Origin: Bacteroidota bacterium
GTDB lineage: Bacteria; Bacteroidota; Bacteroidia; Bacteroidales; F082
Direction: 5' to 3'
Assembly (NCBI GenBank): GCA_016715945.1
Contig: JADJXJ010000001.1
Span: 1,674,001 to 1,738,000, forward strand
DNA length: 64,000 nt
The position numbers and the translations under genes are program-made. Below are positions 43,190 through 50,977 of this stretch, one piece after another. The notes under the pieces are model-generated. The model saw only the letters and a list, made by a program, of their open reading frames with translations, had not been told where the DNA came from and ran no database searches. Numbering within the stretch: the stretch's first letter is position 1; each line of letters opens with the position of its first letter.

Positions 43190-44761
43190 TTACTTGGCGT
43201 AACTGACCGCACGGGTTTCACGAATCACGGTTATTTTTATCTGTCCGGGATAAGTCATCTCGGTCTGGATGCGTTTCGAAAGTTCAAAAGCCAGTTTATC
43301 GGCGTCGCTGTCGCTCATGCGGTCGGCACCCACAATCACGCGAAGCTCACGACCGGCCTGGATGGCATAGGTCTTTACCACACCGTCGTACGACAAAGCT
43401 AACTCTTCGAGGCGTTTCAGGCGCTGGATGTAGGCTTCCACAACCTCGCGGCGTGCACCCGGGCGCGCCCCCGAAATGGCGTCGCACACCTGTACAATGG
43501 GAGCAATGAGGGTTTCCATCTCTATCTCGTCGTGGTGGGCGCCTATGGCGTTGCACACCTCTGGCTTCTCCTTATATTTTTCGGCAATTTTCATCCCCAG
43601 GATGGCATGGGGCAGTTCGGCCTCGTTGCTCTCAGCAATCTTACCGATATCGTGCAAAAGCCCGGCACGTTTTGCCAGCTTGACATTGAGCCCCAGCTCG
43701 GCTGCCATGGTAGCGCTCAGGCGGGCAACCTCGATGGAGTGTGCAAGCAGGTTCTGTCCGTAGGATGAACGGTATTTCATGCGGCCAACCATCCGGATGA
43801 GCTCGCTGGCCATGTTGTGGATACCCAGGTCGATGACCGTGCGTTTACCGGTTTCGATGATCTCCTGCTCAATTTGTTTCTCAGTCTTTTGTACCACCTC
43901 CTCAATGCGGGCAGGGTGAATGCGCCCATCGGTGATGAGTTTATGCAGCGAGAGGCGGGCAATTTCGCGGCGCACCGGGTCGAAACCCGAAAGCAGAATG
44001 GCATCCGGACTGTCGTCGATGATGATTTCCACGCCCGTGAGGGCTTCAAGCGCCCTGATGTTGCGGCCTTCGCGGCCGATGATGCGTCCTTTGATTTCTT
44101 CGCTTTCGATATTGAACACTGTGACGGTGTTCTCGATGGTGTGCTCTGCTGCGGTGCGCTGAATGGTTTCCACCACGATTTTCTTGGCTTCCATGGCAGC
44201 GGTGAGCTTGGCCTCTTCGGTAATTTCCTTGATATAGACCATGGCTTCCGATTTGGCCTCTTCCTTCATCTGCTCGATGAGCTGTTCTTTGGCCTCAATG
44301 GCCGAAAGGCCCGAGATGATTTCCAGCTGGCGCAAGTGTTGCTCCTGCACCTTGCCGAGCTCTTCTTTTATGCGGTCTATTTCCTCGTTGCGCCGCTGGA
44401 GATGCTCGGCCTGCAGGTCAAGCTGTTGTTTTTGCTGCTGCACTTCGCGCTGCTTCCGGTTGAACTCCTCCATCTTCTGGTTCAGCGCCTGTTCGCGCTG
44501 CTGAAGCCTGTTTTCGTTGCGCTGCAGATCTTTGTTCTTTTCGGCCACGATTTTGTCGTGCTCGGCTTTGAGCTGAAGAAATTTTTCCTTGGCCTGAAGT
44601 ATTTTGTCTTTTTTGATGACTTCGGCCTTTTCTTTGGCCTCTTCGAGCAATGCCTCGCTTTTGCGTGTGAGCGATTTCCGGAGCACGGTGGTGGCAAGCG
44701 CCACGCCTGCCCCGCCTCCCAGGATGAAGAGCACAATGTTGATGATGATTCCTGCTTCCAT
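43190..44761 (-). CDS. rny: Ribonuclease Y
   Basis: A 523-residue RNase Y, the membrane-anchored endoribonuclease that starts mRNA decay. An N-terminal membrane helix (about residues 3-25) is followed by a long charged coiled coil to about residue 185, a KH domain with 'GRIIGREGRNIRAL', and an HD domain with 'HSIEVARL' and 'LLHDIGK'. The frame extends upstream to 44818 through the putative 6S RNA tail, so ATG at 44761 (MEAGIIINIV) is chosen. Confidence 0.94.
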   Translation of the reverse strand: MEAGIIINIVLFILGGGAGVALATTVLRKSLTRKSEALLEEAKEKAEVIKKDKILQAKEKFLQLKAEHDKIVAEKNKDLQRNENRLQQREQALNQKMEEFNRKQREVQQQKQQLDLQAEHLQRRNEEIDRIKEELGKVQEQHLRQLEIISGLSAIEAKEQLIEQMKEEAKSEAMVYIKEITEEAKLTAAMEAKKIVVETIQRTAAEHTIENTVTVFNIESEEIKGRIIGREGRNIRALEALTGVEIIIDDSPDAILLSGFDPVRREIARLSLHKLITDGRIHPARIEEVVQKTEKQIEQEIIETGKRTVIDLGIHNMASELIRMVGRMKYRSSYGQNLLAHSIEVARLSATMAAELGLNVKLAKRAGLLHDIGKIAESNEAELPHAILGMKIAEKYKEKPEVCNAIGAHHDEIEMETLIAPIVQVCDAISGARPGARREVVEAYIQRLKRLEELALSYDGVVKTYAIQAGRELRVIVGADRMSDSDADKLAFELSKRIQTEMTYPGQIKITVIRETRAVSYAK

Positions 44762-44806
44762 TTTCTGATTCGTTGTTAAATGTTTGGTTATATGGAAGAA
44801 GGAAAG

Positions 44807-45003
44807 AAAAAAAGGCACCCGCTCAATTCAGGAGTTGGTAAACTCCTTTACGACAGGTTTTGGGCGCCTGCGCACGCAAACTTCCACTGGCCGGCCCGTG
44901 GGCTGGCACCCCGAAGGGTCGAGGCCTGTTTTTGTCCGACAGAGCATTCCCGGAATGGTTGTAATGTTGAGTTTACAATCACATCGATTGAGGCGGGTGC
45001 TTA
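44807..45003 (-). ncRNA. ssrS: Candidate 6S RNA
   Basis: The 285-nt gap between zapA and rny holds a structure that looks like a 6S RNA of about 195 nt on the minus strand. Its two ends, GCACCCGCCTCAAT (complement of 44987-45000) and ATTGAGCGGGTGC (complement of 44815-44827), form a closing stem of 13 bp with one bulged C, directly followed by a T7 run (complement of 44807-44813). Inside are a UUCG-capped hairpin, a GGAGTT/AACTCC hairpin and an ACAGG/CCTGT stem, giving a rod with a central open region. A promoter-like TTTG, 18 nt, GTTCTTTG precedes it (complement of 45008-45037). In E. coli ssrS is likewise next to zapA. 6S RNA binds RNA polymerase holoenzyme. Confidence 0.6.
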
Positions 45004-45046
45004 TCTTCAAAGAACGATGGAACAATGCCGCATCAAACAAACTACC

Positions 45047-45331
45047 CTATTGCCCGCTGAGCAATTGGTCAATCTGCATCAGCTTATCGGTCAGATGATG
45101 GTCTCTGAACTTGAGCTCCGATTCGAGTTGTATGGCCGATACCGCAAACTGCAAGGCTGTCATGGCCAGCAGATCCTGCCTGTCCTTGTATGCCACCTGA
45201 CTTGCATAGGTGCGCACACTCTCGTTGATGGCAGCTGCTGCACGACGCACCACCTCCTCTTCCTGTCGCTGGATCGAAAGGCGATATGGCCGGTCGGCTA
45301 TATTGATATTTATCGAAAGTTCATCTGCCAC
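45047..45331 (-). CDS. zapA: Cell division protein ZapA
   Basis: A 94-residue ZapA. It binds FtsZ and bundles filaments at midcell. The N-terminal 'ININIADRPYRLSI' domain and a C-terminal coiled coil after 'QDLLAMTALQFAVSA' are typical. The ATG lies 10 nt after the stop of the coiled-coil gene upstream, and the candidate 6S RNA begins about 45 nt past its stop. Confidence 0.88.
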   Translation of the reverse strand: MADELSININIADRPYRLSIQRQEEEVVRRAAAAINESVRTYASQVAYKDRQDLLAMTALQFAVSAIQLESELKFRDHHLTDKLMQIDQLLSGQ

Positions 45332-45341
45332 TTTACTCCAT

Positions 45342-45629
45342 CTAACTGTTTATCAATGCTATACATTGTTCTATATCCCGCATCAGTAACTGAATCTTTT
45401 TTCTTCCTTCTTCAATTTCTTTGTCAGTGCCAAACGCATTGGCCATGACTTTTATGGTGTTATCCGCTTTTAATTGTTCAACTTCTGTTAACAAACGCCG
45501 GTTTTCCTGCCTGAGGGCATCAAGTTCGGCAAGCATCGCTGCGTTTTGCGCTTTTAGCTGCTCGTGCGCCAGGAGGAGCTTTCGCAGCTTCAGCTCAATT
45601 CCCGCAAGGAGAATGCCGGTTTGCGCCAT
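45342..45629 (-). CDS. Small coiled-coil protein upstream of zapA
   Basis: A 95-residue protein made almost entirely of a heptad-rich coiled coil (about residues 8-60, many Leu, Glu, Ala), with a conserved-looking tail 'GRKKIQLLMRDIEQCIALI'. The frame is open to 45722, but ATG at 45629 fits both the coiled-coil boundary and the promoter at 45662-45692. Position before zapA and its size suggest a ZapB-like partner of ZapA, which is inference only. Confidence 0.65.
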   Translation of the reverse strand: MAQTGILLAGIELKLRKLLLAHEQLKAQNAAMLAELDALRQENRRLLTEVEQLKADNTIKVMANAFGTDKEIEEGRKKIQLLMRDIEQCIALINS

Positions 45630-45661
45630 CTTGCAAAAAAAACTTTGTTCAATACCAATTG

Positions 45662-45692
45662 CAAATGTACATAAGTATGACAGCTTACGCAA
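45662..45692 (-). promoter_or_regulatory. Promoter of the coiled-coil/zapA operon
   Basis: On the minus strand TTG (complement of 45690-45692) and TACATTTG (complement of 45662-45669) are 20 nt apart, a full Bacteroidota consensus, 32 nt before the start codon at 45629. Confidence 0.6.
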
Positions 45693-45804
45693 GTTATTCT
45701 GCATCCAACTGAAAATCAGCATGAAGCAGACATCCGCAAATTTGCCATATCGGACGGACCGAATTATTTCGGGCCACCCGGCCTGCTTTCTGCCATTTTC
45801 GTTT

Positions 45805-45812
45805 TAGCTTTG
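45805..45812 (+). promoter_or_regulatory. Possible -7 element of DUF2851 gene
   Basis: TAGCTTTG fits TAnnTTTG 38 nt before the ATG; no clear -33. Confidence 0.35.
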
Positions 45813-45850
45813 ATACCGGAGCCAACCGTACGAGCCAATGTGAACACATT

Positions 45851-47131
45851 ATGAATGAGCTCTTTCTGATTTATTTGTGGGAACAGAAATTGTTGCGCCC
45901 ACCACTGCAGACCACTGATGGTCAACCAATTGAGGTGATTTACCCCGGCATACGGAATCACGATGCAGGTCCTGATTTTGCCCAGGCCCGCATCCGCATC
46001 GGGCCGACCTTATGGGCCGGGAGTGTGGAGATGCACATCAATGCCTCCGACTGGTACAAACACGGGCACGATACCGACCCGGCTTATGAGAATGTGGTAT
46101 TGCACCTGGTGTATCAGGAAGACAAAAAAGTGTACGACCGTTCGCGCAACCCTATCCCGACGCTGCAGGTAAAAGGATGTTTCGACGAACATTTGCTGCT
46201 CAACTACAGGCGTTTTACCGACAGCCGTGCCTGGCTGCCTTGCGCCAGACTTGCCCCATCGGTTCAGCGTTTCACCTGGCTGGCCTGGCTCGACCGCATG
46301 GCTACCGAACGTCTGGAAGACAAAACACAGGTTGTGCTGGAGCTCGCCTCAAGCACCCAGTTCGACTGGGAAGAAACCTTCTGGCGCCTGCTGCTTATCA
46401 ACCTGGGCTTCAAAGTGAATCAGGAAGCCTTTGAGCTATTGGGCCGCGCATTGCCATTCAACCTTATGCTCAGGCATGCCGACCAGCTGCACCAGCTTGA
46501 AGCGCTGCTGCTTGGCGTGGCCGGACTGCTTCCGGCCGAACCGACTGATGAGTACATGGCGAAATTAAATGCTGAGTATAATTTCCTGAAATCCAAATAC
46601 AACCTCAAAACCATGCAGGCCTCCGCATGGAAATTCATGCGCATGCGACCGGCCAACTTTCCTACCATACGCATGGCGCAGGCGGCCATGCTTGTGCACA
46701 AGCACGGAAGAATATTTTCCAGAGTGCTCGCTGAACCACCGGAGAAACTTTCGGAGATGTTTGGCGTGGAAACAAGCCAGTACTGGCAAACCCATTACCG
46801 GCCCGGAGAACCCTCACCGGCAAGGAAAAAAATCATCGGGGAAGATGCCATCCGGCTCATCATGATCAATACCGTTGCCCGGGTGCTGTTTGCCTATGGA
46901 TATGCACACAAGGACGAAACGCATAAAGACCGGGCCATGATGCTGCTCGAGCAATTGCCCGCCGAGAACAACAATCTTACAAGACGATTTTCTGAAGCCG
47001 GGATAACTGCCACGAATGCATTGCATTCGCAAGCCCTCCTGCATTTGCACCGCTACTATTGTGCTCCCCGTCAGTGCCTCGAATGCCGGATTGGCAGCCT
47101 GCTCATCCGCAACAGCAGTTTGGGAAACTGA
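45851..47131 (+). CDS. DUF2851 family protein
   Basis: A 426-residue protein of the DUF2851 family, common and conserved in Bacteroidota. The N-terminal part 'YPGIRNHDAGPDFAQARI' with 'WAGSVEMHINASDWYKHGH..D.AYENVVLHLVY' is diagnostic; its Asp, Glu and His residues resemble a PD-(D/E)xK nuclease-like core, but that is only a resemblance. The C-terminal half is helical and ends with a Cys-rich 'CAPRQCLECRIG'. No signal peptide. Function unknown; it stands alone with its own likely promoter. Confidence 0.8.
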   Translation: MNELFLIYLWEQKLLRPPLQTTDGQPIEVIYPGIRNHDAGPDFAQARIRIGPTLWAGSVEMHINASDWYKHGHDTDPAYENVVLHLVYQEDKKVYDRSRNPIPTLQVKGCFDEHLLLNYRRFTDSRAWLPCARLAPSVQRFTWLAWLDRMATERLEDKTQVVLELASSTQFDWEETFWRLLLINLGFKVNQEAFELLGRALPFNLMLRHADQLHQLEALLLGVAGLLPAEPTDEYMAKLNAEYNFLKSKYNLKTMQASAWKFMRMRPANFPTIRMAQAAMLVHKHGRIFSRVLAEPPEKLSEMFGVETSQYWQTHYRPGEPSPARKKIIGEDAIRLIMINTVARVLFAYGYAHKDETHKDRAMMLLEQLPAENNNLTRRFSEAGITATNALHSQALLHLHRYYCAPRQCLECRIGSLLIRNSSLGN

Positions 47132-47200
47132 CAAAACATCACGTTGACCGGCGCGCTTTCATGCAGCCTGAAACATTTAGCTGATTCGATCCTGCTTTAT

Positions 47201-47232
47201 TTTGGTAAGCCCGAACATTTTTTTCAAATTTG
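47201..47232 (+). promoter_or_regulatory. Possible promoter of the AGCS symporter pair
   Basis: TTTG at 47201-47204 and CAAATTTG at 47225-47232 are 20 nt apart; one mismatch to TAnnTTTG at the first base. Confidence 0.4.
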
Positions 47233-47292
47233 CCGCTTACGGCAGGCATTCCGGCCTGTTGACGAATCAGAAATCCCAAAAACCACAGCTGC

Positions 47293-48693
47293 ATGCAACA
47301 CATTCTGGAACTTATCGACAGCGGAATACAATGGTATAACGATTACGTGGGTGGCTACCTCATCCTGGCCATGCTGATTCCCACCGGTTTATGGTTTATG
47401 ATTAAACTGCGTTTCATCAACCTGACCAAGATCGGGCATGCCATCAGGGTAGTTCAGGGAAAGTATGACGTCAAAGGGGCCGAGGGCGATGTCAACCACT
47501 TCAAGGCGCTTACTACAGCCCTTTCGGCCACAGTGGGCACCGGCAACATTGTGGGTGTAGCTCTGGCCATATATCTGGGCGGTCCGGGCGCTGTTTTCTG
47601 GATGTGGATCACCGGGCTGCTGGGCATGATGCTCAAATATTCTGAAGTAACCCTGGCTCAGAAATACAGGAAATTCAACAGCGACGGCACCGTTTCGGGA
47701 GGCCCGATGTATTATATGGAGTACGGGTTGCGCGACAAGCTTGGGCGCTGGGCAAAAGTCTTGGCATTGGTTTTTGCCTCAGCCACCGTACTTTGTTCGT
47801 TAGGCACGGGCAATATGGCTCAATCCAATTCCATTGCCGATGCACTTCTAACAAGCTACAGCGTGCCGGTATGGCTTTCAGGGAGCATCATCACAGCGCT
47901 TGTCCTTCTGGTTATTGTTGGCGGAATTAAACGCCTTGGCGAGGTAACCTCGAGGCTGGTGCCGATTATGGCCATCATATACGTGGCTGCAGCATTGACG
48001 GTGATCATTTCGGAATACGACCACATCCCCCGCGCATTTGCGATGATTTTTGAAGGCGCATTCACCGGCACAGGAGCCACCGGGGGTTTTGTGGGCAGCA
48101 CATTCATTATGACCATGATCTGGGGAGTACGTCGCGGTTTGTTCAGCAACGAGGCCGGACAGGGCTCAGCCCCCATTGCCCATGCTGCTGCAAAAACAAA
48201 GTATCCCGCACGCGAAGGTGTGGTTGCGCTGCTCGAGCCCATGATCGACACCATCATTATCTGCACCATGACCGCCCTGATGATCATCGTAACCGATGCC
48301 TGGCAAAGCGGACTAAAAGGGGTAGGCATGACCGTGGAAGCTATGAACACTGGGCTGCATCGCTTTGGTATCGACGGGATGGGAGGACACATCATCACCC
48401 TGGGCATCCTGCTCTTTGCCTTTTCCACCATCATCAGCTGGTCCTATTACGGCTCGCGCGCTGCCATCTACCTGATTGGCGAGCATGCCGTGAAGCCTTT
48501 CCTATATCTGTATGCCCTGTTCGTGTTTTTTGGCTCGGTTTGGGGACTGGATATTGTGTGGCACTTTGTGGACATGGTGATTACTTTCATGACCATTCCG
48601 AACCTGATAGCCCTGTTGCTGCTTTCGGGGGTAGTAGTTAACGAAACAAAGGCCTATTTCGAAGCAATCAAAAAGACCAAAAGCGGAAAGTGA
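47293..48693 (+). CDS. Sodium:alanine symporter family protein (AGCS), first copy
   Basis: A 466-residue AGCS-family amino acid:cation symporter with about 11 membrane helices, importing alanine or glycine with sodium or proton. Typical stretches are 'FKALTTALSATVGTGNIVGVA', 'GGPGAVFWMWITGLLGMMLKYSE', 'SGGPMYYMEYGL' and 'RRGLFSNEAGQGSAPIAHAAAKT'. It carries no signal peptide. Its stop overlaps the start of a second AGCS gene (TGATG), so the two are co-translated. Confidence 0.92.
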   Translation: MQHILELIDSGIQWYNDYVGGYLILAMLIPTGLWFMIKLRFINLTKIGHAIRVVQGKYDVKGAEGDVNHFKALTTALSATVGTGNIVGVALAIYLGGPGAVFWMWITGLLGMMLKYSEVTLAQKYRKFNSDGTVSGGPMYYMEYGLRDKLGRWAKVLALVFASATVLCSLGTGNMAQSNSIADALLTSYSVPVWLSGSIITALVLLVIVGGIKRLGEVTSRLVPIMAIIYVAAALTVIISEYDHIPRAFAMIFEGAFTGTGATGGFVGSTFIMTMIWGVRRGLFSNEAGQGSAPIAHAAAKTKYPAREGVVALLEPMIDTIIICTMTALMIIVTDAWQSGLKGVGMTVEAMNTGLHRFGIDGMGGHIITLGILLFAFSTIISWSYYGSRAAIYLIGEHAVKPFLYLYALFVFFGSVWGLDIVWHFVDMVITFMTIPNLIALLLLSGVVVNETKAYFEAIKKTKSGK

Positions 48694-50324
48694 TGCCTCT
48701 GAGCCGTTTGTTCTGGCTTGTTTTGTTTGTTGCTGCGATGTCGCTGACAGGTCCCGGGGCTTATGCCGCACCGCCTGCCGATAGCCTCGCCAGGGAGCCA
48801 AACAGCCCGGGTGCACGCATCAATAAGGCTTTTACCCCGCTCGTGCAGGGCTTGTCGGAAATACTTTTCTGGGATCCTTTTGAAGCCGCCGGCATCTACG
48901 ACCCCGTGCAATACCATGCCGACGGAAGTCCGGTGCTCGACCAAGACGGCAATGTGGTTAAGGCGCCGCTCAAGCTCATCGTGGTATGGCTCATGGCCGG
49001 AGGGCTTTTCTTCACCCTCTTTCTGAGGTTTGTCAATATCCGGGCATTTGGCCATGCTTTCAGTTTGCTTCGCGGCAGGTTTGCGAAGCGGGATGATAAA
49101 GGGGAAGTAAGTCATTTTCAGGCGCTTACTACTGCACTCTCGGCCACTGTAGGCTTAGGAAACATTGCAGGGGTGGCTGTGGCCGTGTCGGTTGGAGGTC
49201 CCGGGGCAACGGTATGGATGATTCTGGCAGGTCTGCTGGGCATGTCGCTCAAATTTGCCGAATGTACCCTAGGTTTGAAATACCGAAGGATTGACGAATC
49301 GGGCCGGGTATCCGGCGGCGCCATGTATTACCTGCGCGATGGGCTGGCAGCCAGAGGATTAAAGAAAACGGGGTATGTGCTTTCAGTCATTTTTTCAGTA
49401 ATGGTCGTAGGCGGGGCTGTTGGGGGCGGCAACATGCTTCAGGCCAATCAGGCATTTGAGCAAACGGCTATCTTTTTTCCGGTTTTGCGCGGCAACGGGT
49501 TTTGGTATGGCCTGGCCATGGCCTTGCTCGTCGGGCTGGTGATTGTGGGCGGCATCCGGAGCATCGCAAGGGTTACATCGCGCATCGTGCCTTTCATGGC
49601 AGCACTGTATGTGATTGCTTCGTTGGTGATCATTGGCTTGCATCTGGATTATCTGCCCGAGGCGATGAAACACATCTGGTATGGTGCGTTCGATGCCGAT
49701 GCCATGCGGGGAGGGTTTATCGGGGTGTTGATCTACGGCTTCCAGCGAGGCGCTTTTTCCAACGAGGCCGGTATCGGCTCGGCAAGCATCGCCCATTCAG
49801 CTGCCCGAACCAGCGAACCGGTGAGCGAAGGCATCGTGGCCTTGCTTGAACCTTTCGTTGACACAGTGGTCATCTGTACCATGACAGCCCTGGTAATCAT
49901 CTTTTCCGGCCTCGACACCAACAACAGCCTTCAGGGCGTGCAGCTCACCACTGCCGCATATGGTTCGGTCATATGGTGGTTTCCCTATGTTTTGCTGGTC
50001 GCCGTTACCCTGTTTGCTTTCAGCACCATGATATCGTGGTCGTACTACGGCCTTAAAGGCTTCGACTTTCTTTTTGGCTCACTGAGCCAGCGCCTGTTTG
50101 GCACCCGACAGGTTGCCGGCCAGGCATTCAATCTGTTTTTCCTGTTTTGTATCGTGGTAGGCACCAGCAGCGACCTTGGCCCGGTGATGGATTTTTCGGA
50201 CATGATGATCCTGTGCATGGCATTGCCAAACATCCTGGGCCTTTATATCCTGGCGCCTGAGATAAAATCGGATTTGAAAAACTACCTGGAAAAAATCAGG
50301 GAAAGCAAAGCGGTTGTCAGATAG
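48693..50324 (+). CDS. Sodium:alanine symporter family protein (AGCS), second copy
   Basis: A 543-residue AGCS transporter related to, but clearly different from, the one just upstream. Core motifs are conserved: 'FQALTTALSATVGLGNIAGVAVA', 'GGPGATVWM' and 'QRGAFSNEAGIGSASIAHSAART'. Unlike the first copy it begins with a signal-peptide-like segment (about residues 1-25, ending 'AYA') and some 75 extra residues that should be periplasmic before the first transport helix. Long N-terminal forms are known in some Bacteroidota and Proteobacteria. ATG at 48693 is preferred over GTG at 48690. Confidence 0.9.
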   Translation: MPLSRLFWLVLFVAAMSLTGPGAYAAPPADSLAREPNSPGARINKAFTPLVQGLSEILFWDPFEAAGIYDPVQYHADGSPVLDQDGNVVKAPLKLIVVWLMAGGLFFTLFLRFVNIRAFGHAFSLLRGRFAKRDDKGEVSHFQALTTALSATVGLGNIAGVAVAVSVGGPGATVWMILAGLLGMSLKFAECTLGLKYRRIDESGRVSGGAMYYLRDGLAARGLKKTGYVLSVIFSVMVVGGAVGGGNMLQANQAFEQTAIFFPVLRGNGFWYGLAMALLVGLVIVGGIRSIARVTSRIVPFMAALYVIASLVIIGLHLDYLPEAMKHIWYGAFDADAMRGGFIGVLIYGFQRGAFSNEAGIGSASIAHSAARTSEPVSEGIVALLEPFVDTVVICTMTALVIIFSGLDTNNSLQGVQLTTAAYGSVIWWFPYVLLVAVTLFAFSTMISWSYYGLKGFDFLFGSLSQRLFGTRQVAGQAFNLFFLFCIVVGTSSDLGPVMDFSDMMILCMALPNILGLYILAPEIKSDLKNYLEKIRESKAVVR

Positions 50325-50329
50325 AGTAA

Positions 50330-50845
50330 TCAGGGAGCCGGTTTAAAGGTGATGCTCGCCGAATTGACGCAATATCGCAGCCCGGTAGGTCGCGGCCCGT
50401 CGGTAAAGACATGCCCGAGGTGGCCATCGCATGCCGCACATTTGATCTCGGTACGAAACATTCCATAGCTGGTATCGGGCAATTCTTTGATGCGCTTTTT
50501 GTCCACAGCTGCAAAAAAACTCGGCCAGCCCGAGCCAGAATCGTATTTTGTGTCGGACGAGAAAAGCTCGGCGCCGCATCCGGCACAGTGATAGCTGCCT
50601 TTTTCCTTGTGGTTCCAGTACTTACCTGTGAAAGGTGGCTCCGTGCTGCATTGACGCATAATGCGGTAGCGCTCCGGACCCAGTTCGGCCAGCCATTCGG
50701 CTTCGGTTTTTTCAATGCGCTTGATCATATCTGTATTAATTTGAATTTCATGTTCATTCCCGGCTGGCTGGGCAGCCTGCCTCCGGCTCGTGCCGCAAGC
50801 CTGCATAGAAGCAAGAGTAATGATGAGCGAAAACAGCCACAACAT
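50330..50845 (-). CDS. msrB: Peptide-methionine (R)-S-oxide reductase, lipoprotein form
   Basis: A 171-residue MsrB that reduces methionine-R-sulfoxide in proteins. The first 17 residues form a lipoprotein signal with Cys17 in 'SMQACG', so the enzyme is probably anchored outside the cytoplasm. The catalytic Cys159 lies in 'LRYCVNSASI', and two CxxC pairs ('CAGC' and 'CAAC') hold zinc. No MsrA domain is attached. It runs convergently into the AGCS gene with only 5 nt between stops, and is divergent from the kinase gene. Confidence 0.9.
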   Translation of the reverse strand: MLWLFSLIITLASMQACGTSRRQAAQPAGNEHEIQINTDMIKRIEKTEAEWLAELGPERYRIMRQCSTEPPFTGKYWNHKEKGSYHCAGCGAELFSSDTKYDSGSGWPSFFAAVDKKRIKELPDTSYGMFRTEIKCAACDGHLGHVFTDGPRPTGLRYCVNSASITFKPAP

Positions 50846-50938
50846 GAACAGATGATTTGCCTATAAAACGAATGACGCTAAGTTCTTGTTCACCAAACTG
50901 CGTGCCTTGGCGGATGTTAGCTAAGATATAGCTTTTTG

Positions 50939-50946
50939 TATATTTG
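50939..50946 (+). promoter_or_regulatory. Possible -7 element of the kinase gene pair
   Basis: TATATTTG fits TAnnTTTG 31 nt before the ATG at 50978; no TTG at the usual spacing. Confidence 0.4.
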
Positions 50947-50977
50947 TCAGCATACTCCAACACAGCTCGACCCAGGC

